A DNA stretch of 64,000 bases from Phycisphaerae bacterium (GTDB lineage Bacteria > Planctomycetota > Phycisphaerae > Sedimentisphaerales > Anaerohalosphaeraceae), in assembly GCA_012729675.1 (NCBI GenBank), contig JAAYCR010000005.1, positions 33,871 to 97,870 of the forward strand, given 5' to 3'. How positions within the stretch are numbered: position 1 is the first letter of the stretch; every line of letters begins with the position of its first letter. Positions 52,965 through 62,633 of the stretch are shown one piece after another. Both the position numbers and the translations under genes were made by a program. The notes under the pieces are model-generated. The model made no database searches. It was not told the DNA's origin and saw only the letters and a list, made by a program, of their open reading frames with translations.

Positions 52965-52986
52965 CAAACACAGGGAAGGTACGACA

Positions 52987-54327
52987 ATGCTTGGAACATT
53001 TGCTAATATATTTAGGATTCCCGACCTGCGGAACAAGATACTGTTCACGGTGGCGCTGCTGGCCATCTATAGGATCGGGTTTCATATTCCCGTGCCGGGT
53101 TTTGATGCAGCGCAGATTACGCAGGCCGCGCAGGATCGCGATACGGAATCGCCGCTGGGTCGTGCCGCCGATTACCTTCAGATGTTCACCGGCGGAACGC
53201 TGAGCCAGAGCAGTGTGTTCGGCCTGGGGATTATGCCGTATATCTCGGCGTCGATTATTCTGATGCTGCTGGGCGAGGTCCTGCCGCAACTGAAGAAACT
53301 GCGTCAGGAAGGGCAGGCCGGCCACAAGAAGATACAGGAATACACGCGCTATCTGACTGTGCCGTTATGTCTGATTCAGTCGCTGATGGTTATGAAGATG
53401 TTTACCATGACCCCAGGCGCCATCCATCCGGGGATGCAGACCCAGGCGATTCTGATGGGCGTCGTCGGGATGACGGCGGGCACGATGTTTTTGATGTGGC
53501 TGGGCGAGCAGATTGACGAGTATGGCATCGGCAACGGCGTCAGCCTGATCATTATGGCCGGTATCATCGCCCAGATGCCTGGTGCGGTGGTGGGCGTAAT
53601 TCGCGGCGTCATAGCAGGCCAACACGGTCCGGGGACGCTTGTGTTCTTGATTTTGGCGTTTGTTTCCGTGGTGGCCGGGGCGATTTTGATTACGCAGGGC
53701 CAGCGGCGGATTCCGATCCAGCAGGCCAAGCAGATGCGCGGCCATCGGATGGTTGGCGGGGCCCGGCACTATCTGCCGCTTCGCGTCAATCACGGCGGCG
53801 TGATGCCGATTATTTTCGCGTCGAGCCTGATGATGTTCCCGCCGATCATACTCGGTCAGCTCAAACGCGTTTGGCAGGAGTCTGCTCTGCTTTCGCAGAT
53901 TGAAGAAGCCTTCGGGCCGATGGCGTTCACGTATAATGTTGTGTATATTGTAATGATTTTTCTCTTCGCCTATTTCTGGACGACAGTGCAGTTTCAGCCC
54001 AAGGATATGGCCAAGAACCTCCGCGACCGCGGCAGTTTTATCCCCGGCTTGCGGCCGGGCCATCGGACCGCCGAGTATCTCGAAACCGTGATGGTTCGTA
54101 TCACGTTTTTCGGGGCGTCGTTTTTGGCGATGATTGCCGTTGTGCCAAGCCTGGTCACACAGTTTGCGGGTGTCGATTTTAGGGTCGCGTCGTTCTTGGG
54201 CGGCACGGGCCTGCTGATTGTGGTCAGCGTGTCGCTGGACTTGGTCCAGCGGATCGAGTCAAACTTGATTATGCGAAATTATGAAGGCTTCAGCGAATCC
54301 GGACGGATCAAAGGGGCATTTCGATGA
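52987..54327 (+). CDS. secY: Preprotein translocase subunit SecY
   Basis: 446 residues, ten membrane segments. Conserved GIMPYISASIILMLLGEVLP, the GIGNGVSLIIMAGI loop and MPIIFASSLMMFPP. Core of the protein-conducting channel with SecE. Its stop overlaps the adk start by four bases (ATGA). Confidence 0.97.
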   Translation: MLGTFANIFRIPDLRNKILFTVALLAIYRIGFHIPVPGFDAAQITQAAQDRDTESPLGRAADYLQMFTGGTLSQSSVFGLGIMPYISASIILMLLGEVLPQLKKLRQEGQAGHKKIQEYTRYLTVPLCLIQSLMVMKMFTMTPGAIHPGMQTQAILMGVVGMTAGTMFLMWLGEQIDEYGIGNGVSLIIMAGIIAQMPGAVVGVIRGVIAGQHGPGTLVFLILAFVSVVAGAILITQGQRRIPIQQAKQMRGHRMVGGARHYLPLRVNHGGVMPIIFASSLMMFPPIILGQLKRVWQESALLSQIEEAFGPMAFTYNVVYIVMIFLFAYFWTTVQFQPKDMAKNLRDRGSFIPGLRPGHRTAEYLETVMVRITFFGASFLAMIAVVPSLVTQFAGVDFRVASFLGGTGLLIVVSVSLDLVQRIESNLIMRNYEGFSESGRIKGAFR

Positions 54328-54974
54328 AATTGATTTTATTAGGCCCTCCCGGCGCCGGCAAAGGTACGCAGTGCAAACGGGTGGTTGATAGGTACAATTT
54401 GGCGCATCTGTCCAGCGGCGACATCCTGCGGGCCGAGCGGGCCGCCGGGTCGGAACTGGGCCGAAAGGCGCAAAGCTATATGGACAGCGGCGGGCTGGTG
54501 CCCGACGATTTGATTATCGATATGATGATCGCCGCGATTAAAAAGGCCCCGGCCAATGGGTATGTGCTGGACGGCTTTCCGCGGACAGTGGTACAGGCCG
54601 AAGGGCTGGACAAGGCTCTGACGGCGGCGGGCGAAAAGATTGACGCCATCGTCGAGCTGAAAGTGCCCGATTCGGCGATTCTGTCGCGGATGACCGGTCG
54701 CCGAAGTTGTCCGGTGTGCGGCCAAGTGTATCATGTGGTCAACCTGAAGCCGAAAGTGGACGGCCAATGCGACAAGGGTTGCGGTGCGTTGGTCCAGCGC
54801 AAGGACGATACGCCCGACGTGGTTGACCATCGGCTCAAGACCTACCATGAGCAGACCGCCGCGGTGGTGGGCTATTACGAAAATAAGTATCCGATCCTTC
54901 CGATCAACGCCGATCAGGAGATTGACCGGGTTACGGCGGATATGTTTAAGGGACTGGATGATCTGGCCCGTTAG
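54324..54974 (+). CDS. adk: Adenylate kinase
   Basis: 216 residues; interconverts AMP, ADP and ATP. P-loop GPPGAGKGTQ (7-16), DGFPRT in the AMP-binding region, and a zinc-type LID with CPVC...CDKGC. Coupled to secY by the ATGA overlap. Confidence 0.97.
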   Translation: MKLILLGPPGAGKGTQCKRVVDRYNLAHLSSGDILRAERAAGSELGRKAQSYMDSGGLVPDDLIIDMMIAAIKKAPANGYVLDGFPRTVVQAEGLDKALTAAGEKIDAIVELKVPDSAILSRMTGRRSCPVCGQVYHVVNLKPKVDGQCDKGCGALVQRKDDTPDVVDHRLKTYHEQTAAVVGYYENKYPILPINADQEIDRVTADMFKGLDDLAR

Positions 54975-54986
54975 GTTTTTGATTGG

Positions 54987-55766
54987 ATGGCAATAACGCT
55001 CAGAAGCAGCCGTGAAATTGATATGCTTCGCAAGGCCGGTTCGGTGGTTGCGAAGGTTCTTTCAAAACTAAAAGAGAGTGCAAAGCCGGGTGTCAGCACC
55101 GGGCAGTTGGATGCGATGGCCGCCGAGATGACTTTGGAGGCCGGCGCCATTCCGCTGTTCAAAGGCGTTCCGTGCCCGTACAAGAGCTACCCGTTTCCCG
55201 GCGTGATCTGTGCGTCGGTCAACGAGCAGCTTGTCCACGGGATTCCCTCGAAGAAGGTTATTCTTCACGAAGGGGATATCCTCAGCGTCGATTTTGGCGT
55301 CAAGCTGGACGGGTATTGCGGCGATGCGGCCTTTACCGTCGGTGTCGGGCGGATTACCCCGGATCGACAGCGGCTGCTGGATGTCACGCAGGAGATGCTG
55401 GCGATTGCGGTTGCGATGATGGCGCCGGGCGTCTTGTGGAGCACGATTGCCGCAGCGATGGAAGACTGCTGCCGGAAGGCAGGGTTTTCGGTGGTCAAGG
55501 ATTATGTCGGCCACGGCATCGGAACCGAGATGCACGAAGACCCGAAAGTGCCGAATTTTGTCAGTCGCGAGCTGCTCAATAACGACATTTTGCTCAAAGA
55601 GGGCATGGTGCTGGCCGTCGAGCCGATGGTCAATATGGGCAGGCCGCAGGTCAGAACGCTGGCCGACGGCTGGACGGTAGTGACGCGGGACAAAAAATGC
55701 TCGGCGCATTATGAACATACGATTGCCGTGGTCAAAGACGGCAGTCGGGTATTGACGGTGGAATAG
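54987..55766 (+). CDS. map: Methionine aminopeptidase type I
   Basis: 259 residues. The dinuclear metal ligands are visible in DFGVKLDGYCGDAA, the region GHGIGTEMHED, and EPMVN, with the final E near the C-terminus. Removes the N-terminal methionine of new proteins. It starts 12 nt after adk. Confidence 0.97.
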   Translation: MAITLRSSREIDMLRKAGSVVAKVLSKLKESAKPGVSTGQLDAMAAEMTLEAGAIPLFKGVPCPYKSYPFPGVICASVNEQLVHGIPSKKVILHEGDILSVDFGVKLDGYCGDAAFTVGVGRITPDRQRLLDVTQEMLAIAVAMMAPGVLWSTIAAAMEDCCRKAGFSVVKDYVGHGIGTEMHEDPKVPNFVSRELLNNDILLKEGMVLAVEPMVNMGRPQVRTLADGWTVVTRDKKCSAHYEHTIAVVKDGSRVLTVE

Positions 55767-55799
55767 ACGGGCTGAATCGGATGGTTCGTCGGAATAAAA

Positions 55800-56015
55800 A
55801 TGGCAAAAAAAGATGCGATCAAACTCGAAGCCAAGGTCGTGGAAGCATTGCCCAATGCGGTGTTCCGGGTACAGCTTGAAAATGGACACCAGATATTGGC
55901 CCATGTATCGGGTAAAATGCGTATGCACTTTATCCGAATCCTGCCCGGCGATTCGGTAACGGTCGAGATGAGTCCGTATGATTTGACCCGCGGGCGTATC
56001 GTGTTAAGAAGTTAA
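55800..56015 (+). CDS. infA: Translation initiation factor IF-1
   Basis: 71 residues, OB fold. [40 protein letters not shown] and [14 protein letters not shown] start about 33 nt after map. Confidence 0.97.
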   Translation: MAKKDAIKLEAKVVEALPNAVFRVQLENGHQILAHVSGKMRMHFIRILPGDSVTVEMSPYDLTRGRIVLRS

Positions 56016-56049
56016 TAATGCCGCAGGCAAGAACGAAAGTGGTGCGATT

Positions 56050-56166
56050 ATGAAAGTCAGAAGTTCCGTTAAGCGAATTTGTGAAAATTGCAAAGTCATT
56101 CGACGCAAGGGCGTCGTACGGGTGATTTGCCCGGCGAATCCCCGCCATAAGCAGCGTCAAGGCTAA
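56050..56166 (+). CDS. rpmJ: 50S ribosomal protein L36
   Basis: 38 residues, too short for most ORF tables. [20 protein letters not shown] and then [18 protein letters not shown], with the CxxC, C and H residues of the L36 zinc site. Lies between infA and rpsM, the usual place. Confidence 0.96.
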   Translation: MKVRSSVKRICENCKVIRRKGVVRVICPANPRHKQRQG

Positions 56167-56196
56167 GCATAACGACAATAGAAAACAGGAGTAATT

Positions 56197-56580
56197 ATGC
56201 CGCGTATTGTTGGTGTAGATGTACCGAATGACAAACCCTCGTGGATTGCGCTGACGTATATTCACGGGATCGGCCGATTTGTCGCCAAAAAGATACTTGA
56301 CGAAGCTCAGGTGGATGGCACGGTTCGCGCCGGGAAGCTCAACGAAGACGAGGTCAGCCGCATCAGCCAGATCATCGACCGTGATTACGAGGTCGAGGGG
56401 CAGTTGCGCCGCCGGGTCTCGCAAAATATATCACGATTGAAAGATATCGCCTGCTACCGCGGGATTCGTCATCGCCGGGGGCTGCCGGTGCGCGGCCAGC
56501 AGACGCAGAGCAACGCTCGTACGCGCAAGGGCAAACGCAAGACCGTTGCCGGCAAGAAGGGCGTCAAGGAAATGCGGTAA
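56197..56580 (+). CDS. rpsM: 30S ribosomal protein S13
   Basis: 127 residues. [33 protein letters not shown], and the basic C-terminal [25 protein letters not shown] precedes the ATG. Confidence 0.97.
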   Translation: MPRIVGVDVPNDKPSWIALTYIHGIGRFVAKKILDEAQVDGTVRAGKLNEDEVSRISQIIDRDYEVEGQLRRRVSQNISRLKDIACYRGIRHRRGLPVRGQQTQSNARTRKGKRKTVAGKKGVKEMR

Positions 56581-56626
56581 CCCGTCGGGAACCACAAAAC
56601 ACTGGGATTCAGGGAATTAATATCCA

Positions 56627-57007
56627 ATGGCAAAGAGTACCAAGAAAAAAGTCAAGAAGAATGTGGCACGCGGCATCGTCCACATCAAAGCGTCGTTCAA
56701 CAATACGCTGGTGACGATCACCGATCCGGACGGCGGCGCGATCTGTCAGGATTCCGGCGGTTCAGTAGGCTTTAAAGGCTCACGCAAGAGCACGCCGTTT
56801 GCCGCCCAGCGGGCCGCCGAAAAGTGCGCTCGCCTGGCCATGCGGTCGGGGATGCGGGAGGTGGAAATCCGCGTCAAAGGTCCCGGCTCCGGTCGCGAAT
56901 CGGCCATCAGCGCCATCCAGCAGGCGGGTATGCGCATCTCCTCGATTGAGGACGTCACGCCCATCCCGCACAACGGCTGCCGCCCGCGCAAACGCCGCCG
57001 TGTCTAA
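56627..57007 (+). CDS. rpsK: 30S ribosomal protein S11
   Basis: 126 residues. [20 protein letters not shown] and the C-terminal [17 protein letters not shown]-terminal lysine-rich [14 protein letters not shown]. Confidence 0.97.
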   Translation: MAKSTKKKVKKNVARGIVHIKASFNNTLVTITDPDGGAICQDSGGSVGFKGSRKSTPFAAQRAAEKCARLAMRSGMREVEIRVKGPGSGRESAISAIQQAGMRISSIEDVTPIPHNGCRPRKRRRV

Positions 57008-57069
57008 GACCGTCGGACGGGTGTAGAACTGAAAATAAGAATGAACTTTATATAAGGACCATGTAAGAA

Positions 57070-57702
57070 ATGTCACGTTATATTGGACCAGCTTGCCGAT
57101 TGTGTCGCCGGGAAGGCATGAAGTTGATGCTCAAAGGCACCCGGTGTGAAACGGCGAAATGTTCGGTGGAAAAACGCGAGCGAAGCCTGGCTCCCGGTCA
57201 GCACGGCTGGCGTCGCGGCCGTTCCAGCGACTACGGCGTTCGTCTCCGCGAAAAGCAAAAGGTCAAACGCTTTTACGGCCTGATGGAAAAGCAGTTTATG
57301 AAGTATTTTGACAAGGCATCGCGCGGCACGGGCAACACCGGCCAGATGCTGCTGGAACTGCTGGAACGTCGGCTGGACAATGTAATCTATAAGCTCAACT
57401 TTGCCCCCTCGCGCAAAGCCGCCCGCCAATTGATCACGCACGGGCATATTTACCTCAACGGCCGGCGCGTGGATATCCCGGATATTCTGATCAAGATCGG
57501 CGACAAGATTACGCTGAAAAATTCCGACCGCTCCCGCAAGGAGGTCAAGGCGCAGCTGGAAACCAACCCGAACTTTCAGGTTCAGGGCTGGCTTCAGTTG
57601 GACGCCGCCAAGCCGATGGCGACAGTGGTCGGTCTGCCGACACGCGACGATGTCCAGTTGGCGGTCGAAGAGCAACTCGTCGTTGAATTCTGTTCGAGAT
57701 AA
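57070..57702 (+). CDS. rpsD: 30S ribosomal protein S4
   Basis: 210 residues. Zinc-type N-terminus CRLCRREG...CETAKC; S4 domain LERRLDNVIYKLNFAPSRKA with RQLITHGHIYLNGRRVDIP. In E. coli S4 represses the alpha operon. Confidence 0.97.
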   Translation: MSRYIGPACRLCRREGMKLMLKGTRCETAKCSVEKRERSLAPGQHGWRRGRSSDYGVRLREKQKVKRFYGLMEKQFMKYFDKASRGTGNTGQMLLELLERRLDNVIYKLNFAPSRKAARQLITHGHIYLNGRRVDIPDILIKIGDKITLKNSDRSRKEVKAQLETNPNFQVQGWLQLDAAKPMATVVGLPTRDDVQLAVEEQLVVEFCSR

Positions 57703-57812
57703 AATAGTTTGATAACCGTTTTACGGCGGATCACAGAGAGCGGCGTTTGTCCAATGCGTACGGCCCGGACGACAGCCGCTGAGAACATCCGCCTGATAGG
57801 GAGGCCTATAGA

Positions 57813-58808
57813 ATGCGAATTACTTGGAGAGGTCTGGAACTGCCCACGCGGGTGGAACGTGACGAAAATGTCTCGACCGACAACTACGGTCGATTTATGA
57901 TCGAACCGTTCGAGCGGGGGTTCGGTACGACCATCGGCAACAGCTTGCGGCGCGTCTTGTTGTCCTCGCTGGAGGGCAGCGCCGTCGAGTCGATCAAGAT
58001 TGCCGGCGTGGACCATGAGTTTACGACCATTAAAGGGGTGATGGAAGATGTCACCGATTTGGTGCTGAACGTCAAAAAACTGGTCGTCCGGATGCAGGGC
58101 GAGGGCGTCCGCGTCATTACCGTTTCCGCCGGCAAGGCCGGGCCGGTCACGGCGGGGATGATTCAGTGCGATCCGGCGATCCAGATCATCAACAAGGATC
58201 TGGTGCTGGCGACGCTGACCGAAGACGTCAAGTTTGAAATGGAAATGGAAATTGGCAACGGCCGTGGTTATTCGCCCGCCGCTGAACGTATCACCGAGAT
58301 GGATCGGTTTGACCAGGAAGTCGGGCGGATCGAAGTCGATGCGATCTATTCGCCTGTGCTGCGTGTGCGGTATAAGACCGAAGATACCCGCGTCGGGCAG
58401 CGCACCAACTACGACAAGCTCATCCTTGAGATTTGGACGGACGGTACGGTGACCCCGGATATGGCGCTGGTCGAGGCGGCCAAGATTTTGCGAAAATATA
58501 TCAACCCCTTCATCCAGTATGACGAACTCGGCGAAGAGGCGGTTGAAGAAGAGCTGCATCTGGAACAGGAAGCCGCCGGCGTCGATGAAGAGCTGGCCGC
58601 CAAATTGGAGATGCCGCTTGAGGCGCTGGAACTGACCGTGCGATCGAGCAACTGTCTGGAATCCAACAACATCCAGACCGTCGGCCAGTTGGTGCGGATG
58701 ACAGATGCCGACTTGCTTAAGATTCGCAGCTTCGGCAAGACCAGCCTGCGTGAAGTGCGTCGAAAACTGTCCGAGATGGATTTGTCGCTCGGCATGACCG
58801 ATGTATAA
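57813..58808 (+). CDS. rpoA: DNA-directed RNA polymerase subunit alpha
   Basis: 331 residues. N-terminal dimerisation domain with FERGFGTTIGNSLRRVLLSS; C-terminal DNA/activator-binding domain with LKIRSFGKTSLREVRRKL. Preceded by a 110-nt gap and GGGAGG. An in-frame TTG at 57809 or so is not needed. Confidence 0.98.
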   Translation: MRITWRGLELPTRVERDENVSTDNYGRFMIEPFERGFGTTIGNSLRRVLLSSLEGSAVESIKIAGVDHEFTTIKGVMEDVTDLVLNVKKLVVRMQGEGVRVITVSAGKAGPVTAGMIQCDPAIQIINKDLVLATLTEDVKFEMEMEIGNGRGYSPAAERITEMDRFDQEVGRIEVDAIYSPVLRVRYKTEDTRVGQRTNYDKLILEIWTDGTVTPDMALVEAAKILRKYINPFIQYDELGEEAVEEELHLEQEAAGVDEELAAKLEMPLEALELTVRSSNCLESNNIQTVGQLVRMTDADLLKIRSFGKTSLREVRRKLSEMDLSLGMTDV

Positions 58809-58852
58809 GAAAATCGAAGTGAACGTTACTATTCAGCTAAAGGTAGTGTAAT

Positions 58853-59287
58853 ATGCGTCATCGTGTAGCAGGACGACAGTTAAGCAGAACCAGCGAGCAT
58901 CGGCTTGCGCTTCGCCGTAATCTGACGGCATCGCTGTTTGAGCACGAAACCATTTCAACGACGATTGAAAAGGCCAAAGAGGTGCGCGGTTTTGCCGAAA
59001 AGTTGATTACGCTGGCCAAGAAAGGCACGCTTCCGGCACGCCGTCGGGCCATCGCTATTCTGAACAACCGGGCCATCATCAAGGTTGAGGACGGCGAGCC
59101 GGTCAAGCAGGGCACGGTCATCGGCAAGCTCTTCAGCGACATCGCGCCGCGGTATCTGGACCGTCCCGGCGGTTATACCCGCATCATCAAGCTGCCCAAG
59201 CGGCGGCTGGGCGACGCCGGACAGCTTGTATTGCTCCAGTTGGTCGGTACCGGCGACGAAAAGAAGGTCGAAAAAGCGAAGAAATAA
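58853..59287 (+). CDS. rplQ: 50S ribosomal protein L17
   Basis: 144 residues. MRHRVAGRQLSRTSEHRLAL, LTASLFEHETISTTIEKAKE, and GGYTRIIKLPKRRLGDAGQL. Last gene of the alpha operon; length slightly above the ~120 average. Confidence 0.97.
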   Translation: MRHRVAGRQLSRTSEHRLALRRNLTASLFEHETISTTIEKAKEVRGFAEKLITLAKKGTLPARRRAIAILNNRAIIKVEDGEPVKQGTVIGKLFSDIAPRYLDRPGGYTRIIKLPKRRLGDAGQLVLLQLVGTGDEKKVEKAKK

Positions 59288-59345
59288 GCGACGGCGTTAA
59301 AGACGCGGTTGAGCCGCGGATGGACGAAAACGGAGCAAAGCGACG

Positions 59346-59771
59346 ATGACCGGCAAAGCGGAATGTGTTTTTTGTGGGATTGCAGCCGGGAAAATCCCCT
59401 GCACTAGGGTCTATGAGGATGACCGGGTGCTGGCGTTTATGGATATCGGCCCGATCAGCGACGGCCATACGCTGGTGATCCCCAAGGCCCATTACGAGCG
59501 ACTGGATCAATGCCCGGCCGAGGTGTTGGCCGAGACGGCAGCGGTCATCGGACGGCTGGCCGGCCCTGTGGCTGAGGCGGTTGGGGCGGATGGGTACAAT
59601 GTGCTGTGCAACAACGGATCGGCCGCCGGGCAGGTGGTGGAGCATGTGCATTTCCACATCATCCCGCGCAAGGCCGGCGACGGCGTCTTCAATCGCTGGC
59701 CGGCGTTTCAGTATCCGCAGGGCAAGGCCGAGGCCATTGCCGAAAAAATTAAAGAGAAACTTAAAAGTTAA
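59346..59771 (+). CDS. HIT family nucleotide-binding protein
   Basis: 141 residues. CVFCGIAAGKIP at the N-terminus and the histidine triad HVHFHIIPRK (100-109). HIT hydrolases act on AMP-lysine or dinucleoside polyphosphates. It follows rplQ by 58 nt and may share its transcript. Confidence 0.94.
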   Translation: MTGKAECVFCGIAAGKIPCTRVYEDDRVLAFMDIGPISDGHTLVIPKAHYERLDQCPAEVLAETAAVIGRLAGPVAEAVGADGYNVLCNNGSAAGQVVEHVHFHIIPRKAGDGVFNRWPAFQYPQGKAEAIAEKIKEKLKS

Positions 59772-59784
59772 TGCCGCAAATTGC

Positions 59785-59813
59785 TTGCATCATCGGGAGC
59801 GTTGCGGTACAAT
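59785..59813 (+). promoter_or_regulatory. Sigma-70 promoter for the initiator tRNA
   Basis: TTGCAT (59785-59790), 17-nt spacer, TACAAT (59808-59813), with transcription starting near 59820, 5 nt before the tRNA. Confidence 0.75.
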
Positions 59814-59824
59814 AATAGTTTGAT

Positions 59825-59898
<74 letters not shown>

Positions 59899-60041
59899 AT
59901 TCATTATAAATAAAGGACTTGCAGGAAATTCTGTGAGTCCTTTTTTTATGGTTTTTAAGTGTTTTGTACCCTGTTTTGTACCCAAAACCGAAAAAGGACT
60001 CGAAAATCAATCGAGGTCTTTTGACATCGGAGGTACAAAAC

Positions 60042-60389
60042 ATGGCAAGTTTGAAAAAAAGAAACAAAACGTATTATCTGCAATACTATGTGGCAGGCAA
60101 ACAGCGACGGGTAAATCTGAAAACAGATTCCTATCAAATCGCCCGAGAGAAGGCCCGCCAATTCGAAACGGCACAGGCCCGGGGCGATGCCAACCCCTTG
60201 CCGACCAAGACCCCGCTGGCGGACATTCTGGAAAAACACGTCAAGTTTTTAGAGACGTTCAAGACCGCCAAAAGCTTGCAGACAGACGTGTATTATCTGC
60301 GGGCATTGTTCGGCCCGATCTGCCCGGCTCTGACGATCACCAGCCGCAGACGCAGCGCATCCTCCGCCGTCCTCAACTCATCCAGATGA
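60042..60389 (+). pseudogene. Truncated tyrosine recombinase (integrase N-terminal part)
   Basis: The ATG at 60042 follows GGAGGT. The ~115 residues contain an N-terminal arm-binding region (MASLKKRNKTYYLQYYVAGK) and the start of the SAM-like core-binding domain (DILEKHVKFLETFK, DVYYLRALFG). The catalytic domain (R..HxxR..Y) is missing: the reading breaks near 60340 and continues in unrelated sequence. Integrases of this class integrate at tRNA genes. Confidence 0.75.
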
Positions 60390-60605
60390 AGATACCCCGT
60401 GATGGCGTCCTTGCGAAACTGCATCGTCATCGAATGATAGGGAAGCTCCCGCGCGACGCGCTCACACACGGCAAAGTACACGGAATAGTTTTTGTTCCAC
60501 CAGCACAGGTTCTTGATATTCAGCAGCTTATCGACAAAATCCGGAGCCGTGCGATACCACTCCCAGAGTTGGTTCAGCTTCCCTAAGGACTTCTCCGTCT
60601 CCTTG
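60293..60605 (-). pseudogene. Fragment of an unrecognised gene on the minus strand
   Basis: About 100 codons, from an in-frame TGA upstream (near 60609) to 60293, with a coherent hydrophobic/charged pattern (LNQLWEWYRTAPDFVDKLLN, WWNKNYSVYFAVCERVAREL, FRKDAITGYLHLDELRTAED). It has no good start codon and joins the integrase relic at about 60340. The tryptophan-rich part looks real but matches no family I can name. Confidence 0.45.
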
Positions 60606-60909
60606 ATCGGAGTCCATCAAGGCCGACAGGAATGCAAAACCCGTCTTCACTTTTCAAAGAGCGTTTCTTTAAAAACAGAGACGTTGCGCATCCTCTCTGA
60701 ATTTTTGAGCCTTTGAAAGCATAAGTTATATTATTCCGCTGACTTTTTCGCAAAATTGCACTTTACACACCACTCAAATCTGGCGTCGCAATCGCTATAT
60801 TTTGCCCATCTTAACGACCAATGAATCGATGAGCCATGGTACCACCTTACCTTTTACTCCCACAATTTACTGAACTTATGACAATTTCCCATTGGAACAG
60901 AGACACTCT
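60606..60909. other. Intergenic, no gene seen
   Basis: About 300 bp, lower in GC than the chromosome core, with no convincing ORF, repeat or promoter. Confidence 0.6.
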
Positions 60910-61794
60910 TTATTTTTCTGGCTCTTGAAAAAATGCGTTAAAAGCATCAAGGTCTAATCCAAATCTGTTTTCGGGAAAAAGTTTCTTATATAAAACGTCT
61001 CGGTCTTGTTCTGTTCCAATAACAAATAAGAACCTTTGTCCTTCGTCGCAAACCCAACGAAACGCACGACGATCCGATTCTACTTTCTGTTCTTGTCCTC
61101 CAAACTGGATCACCCATTCATACTCTCGGCCTACTCTGATCATATTGCTGCCATTTTCACGCTTTACTATAAACATGCAGTCATCTGAATCCGTGGAAAA
61201 TAAACGATGAAGTTCTATGTCATCGATTAATTTTACTAAAGAAAATACAGGTGTTATCCGGATGTCGAGCTGACCATTTTTTTGCAGTTGATAGGTGAAT
61301 AACCTCTGTCCGGGTTCTCCCATAACCCATTCGTTTGATTGAATAATTTGTATTGCAACGGGCCCCTGATAATCATCAGGAACGATCAATTCGATTCTTG
61401 GCAGTGGTATTCGATAGAGTGGGACAATAATTTCATTTACATTTTCAGATTGAAATGGCAACATTAATGAGACAGGAATATAACCTTCTGCACTACAAGA
61501 TATACTCCCCAAGTACATATCGAAATAAGTTGCTACTTTCAACATTGCTATACCGTTACGATCTGTGATGTCGGTTGAATTTTTGGGGCTCTTTGGAAGG
61601 AACAATCCCCTACCTATGAGAGAATATTTTAACGACGCCAACACACCTTCGACAGGCTGATTCAGTTCGGGATCAATCACTTTTATCGGAATTGTCTTAT
61701 AATGATAGAACTTGACACAGCCACTGAGTAATAATGGACATAAGCACATACAAACTGGAATGAAATAACATGGTAACTTGTTCTTCATTTTCAA
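60910..61794 (-). CDS. Putative lipoprotein of unknown function, low GC
   Basis: 294 residues from the ATG at 61794 (61788 also possible). Signal peptide with lipobox LLLSGC and cysteine at 26. The mature part has a carboxypeptidase-regulatory-like beta domain near 40-120 (DITDRNGIAMLKVATYFDMY) and no recognised enzymatic motif. The codon mix is A+T-rich, unlike the ribosomal block, so it was probably acquired together with the mobile region. Confidence 0.65.
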   Translation of the reverse strand: MKMKNKLPCYFIPVCMCLCPLLLSGCVKFYHYKTIPIKVIDPELNQPVEGVLASLKYSLIGRGLFLPKSPKNSTDITDRNGIAMLKVATYFDMYLGSISCSAEGYIPVSLMLPFQSENVNEIIVPLYRIPLPRIELIVPDDYQGPVAIQIIQSNEWVMGEPGQRLFTYQLQKNGQLDIRITPVFSLVKLIDDIELHRLFSTDSDDCMFIVKRENGSNMIRVGREYEWVIQFGGQEQKVESDRRAFRWVCDEGQRFLFVIGTEQDRDVLYKKLFPENRFGLDLDAFNAFFQEPEK

Positions 61795-61811
61795 TTTACC
61801 TACTTTAAGGT

Positions 61812-62528
61812 TGTCCCCATGTGTTGGGCAGAATCACCGTTGAATTAAGGTGGAACTGTTTCGCATGGGCTCACGTTTAACCGACTCTTGTGGAGGGGGA
61901 CCGAGCCAAGAGCCGTCGCGACGGCGGACCGCCCGCCATCTGTCTTCATCCTATCAAAATCACGTCCTTTTGCAAGACCATAGACCGCCGCCGGCGTTTT
62001 CCGGCCCAGCGACCGATGTCGTCGGCGTCGGTTGTAGTGCTCAAAATACCGCCGCAGCCCAAACCGTGCCTCGGCAGGTTTTTTGTAATCCCGAATATAC
62101 ACATCTTCATACTTGACAGTCCGCCACAGACGCTCGACCATAATGTTATCAAACGCATGCCCGACACCGTCCATGCTGATCGCAATGCCGTGCTTTGTCA
62201 GCAGGCCCGTAAACGCCTCTGAGGTAAACAGGCCGCCGTGGTCGGTGTTGAATGTCTCCGGTTGCCGGCCGCTTGATAAAGCTTGCTGCAGGGCCTCCAG
62301 CGTCTGCCGCTTCCATTCCGTGATCTGGTTGGGGTGGACATCAAACTCGCTGGCCAATTGAGCCAGAGTCTTGTTCTCCCGCAACGCCGCCCGCACCACA
62401 CGGGACTTGAATTCCGCCGTAAAGCGTCGTCGTTTCTGTGTCATTGACTCGAGTTCCCTTCTGGCCTTTTCGCTCCAGCATACCCGAAAACAACTCCACC
62501 TTAAACTCCTGTCCAGTTTTTGGGGACA
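61812..62528. mobile_element. IS3-type insertion element with an internal deletion
   Basis: 717 bp bounded by TGTCCCCA (61812-61819) and TGGGGACA (62521-62528), with a second inner match TTAAGGTGGA...TGTT. The single coding frame is a fused OrfA start and OrfB end. At ~0.7 kb it is half the usual IS3 length (1.2-1.5 kb). Confidence 0.75.
61845..62444 (-). pseudogene. Fused OrfA-OrfB remnant of an IS3-family transposase
   Basis: 199 residues. Residues 1-60 are an OrfA-type helix-turn-helix (RRFTAEFKSRVVRAALRENK, LASEFDVHPNQITEWKRQ). From about 63 (FNTDHGGLFTSEAF) it is the end of OrfB, with the second catalytic D (NTDHGG) and the E (NIMVERLWR) but not the first D. The element cannot transpose by itself. 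The fusion point is in frame, suggesting a clean deletion, and could be a non-autonomous derivative. Confidence 0.8.
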
Positions 62529-62633
62529 CGCTCAGATGTCCAACTTGACGGTTTGGCCCATCCCCCCAATTTTGGGCCATTGACAATGTTAGGATTTCCC
62601 TGTAAATGAGTCCAGAATTACAGGAGAAATCGC

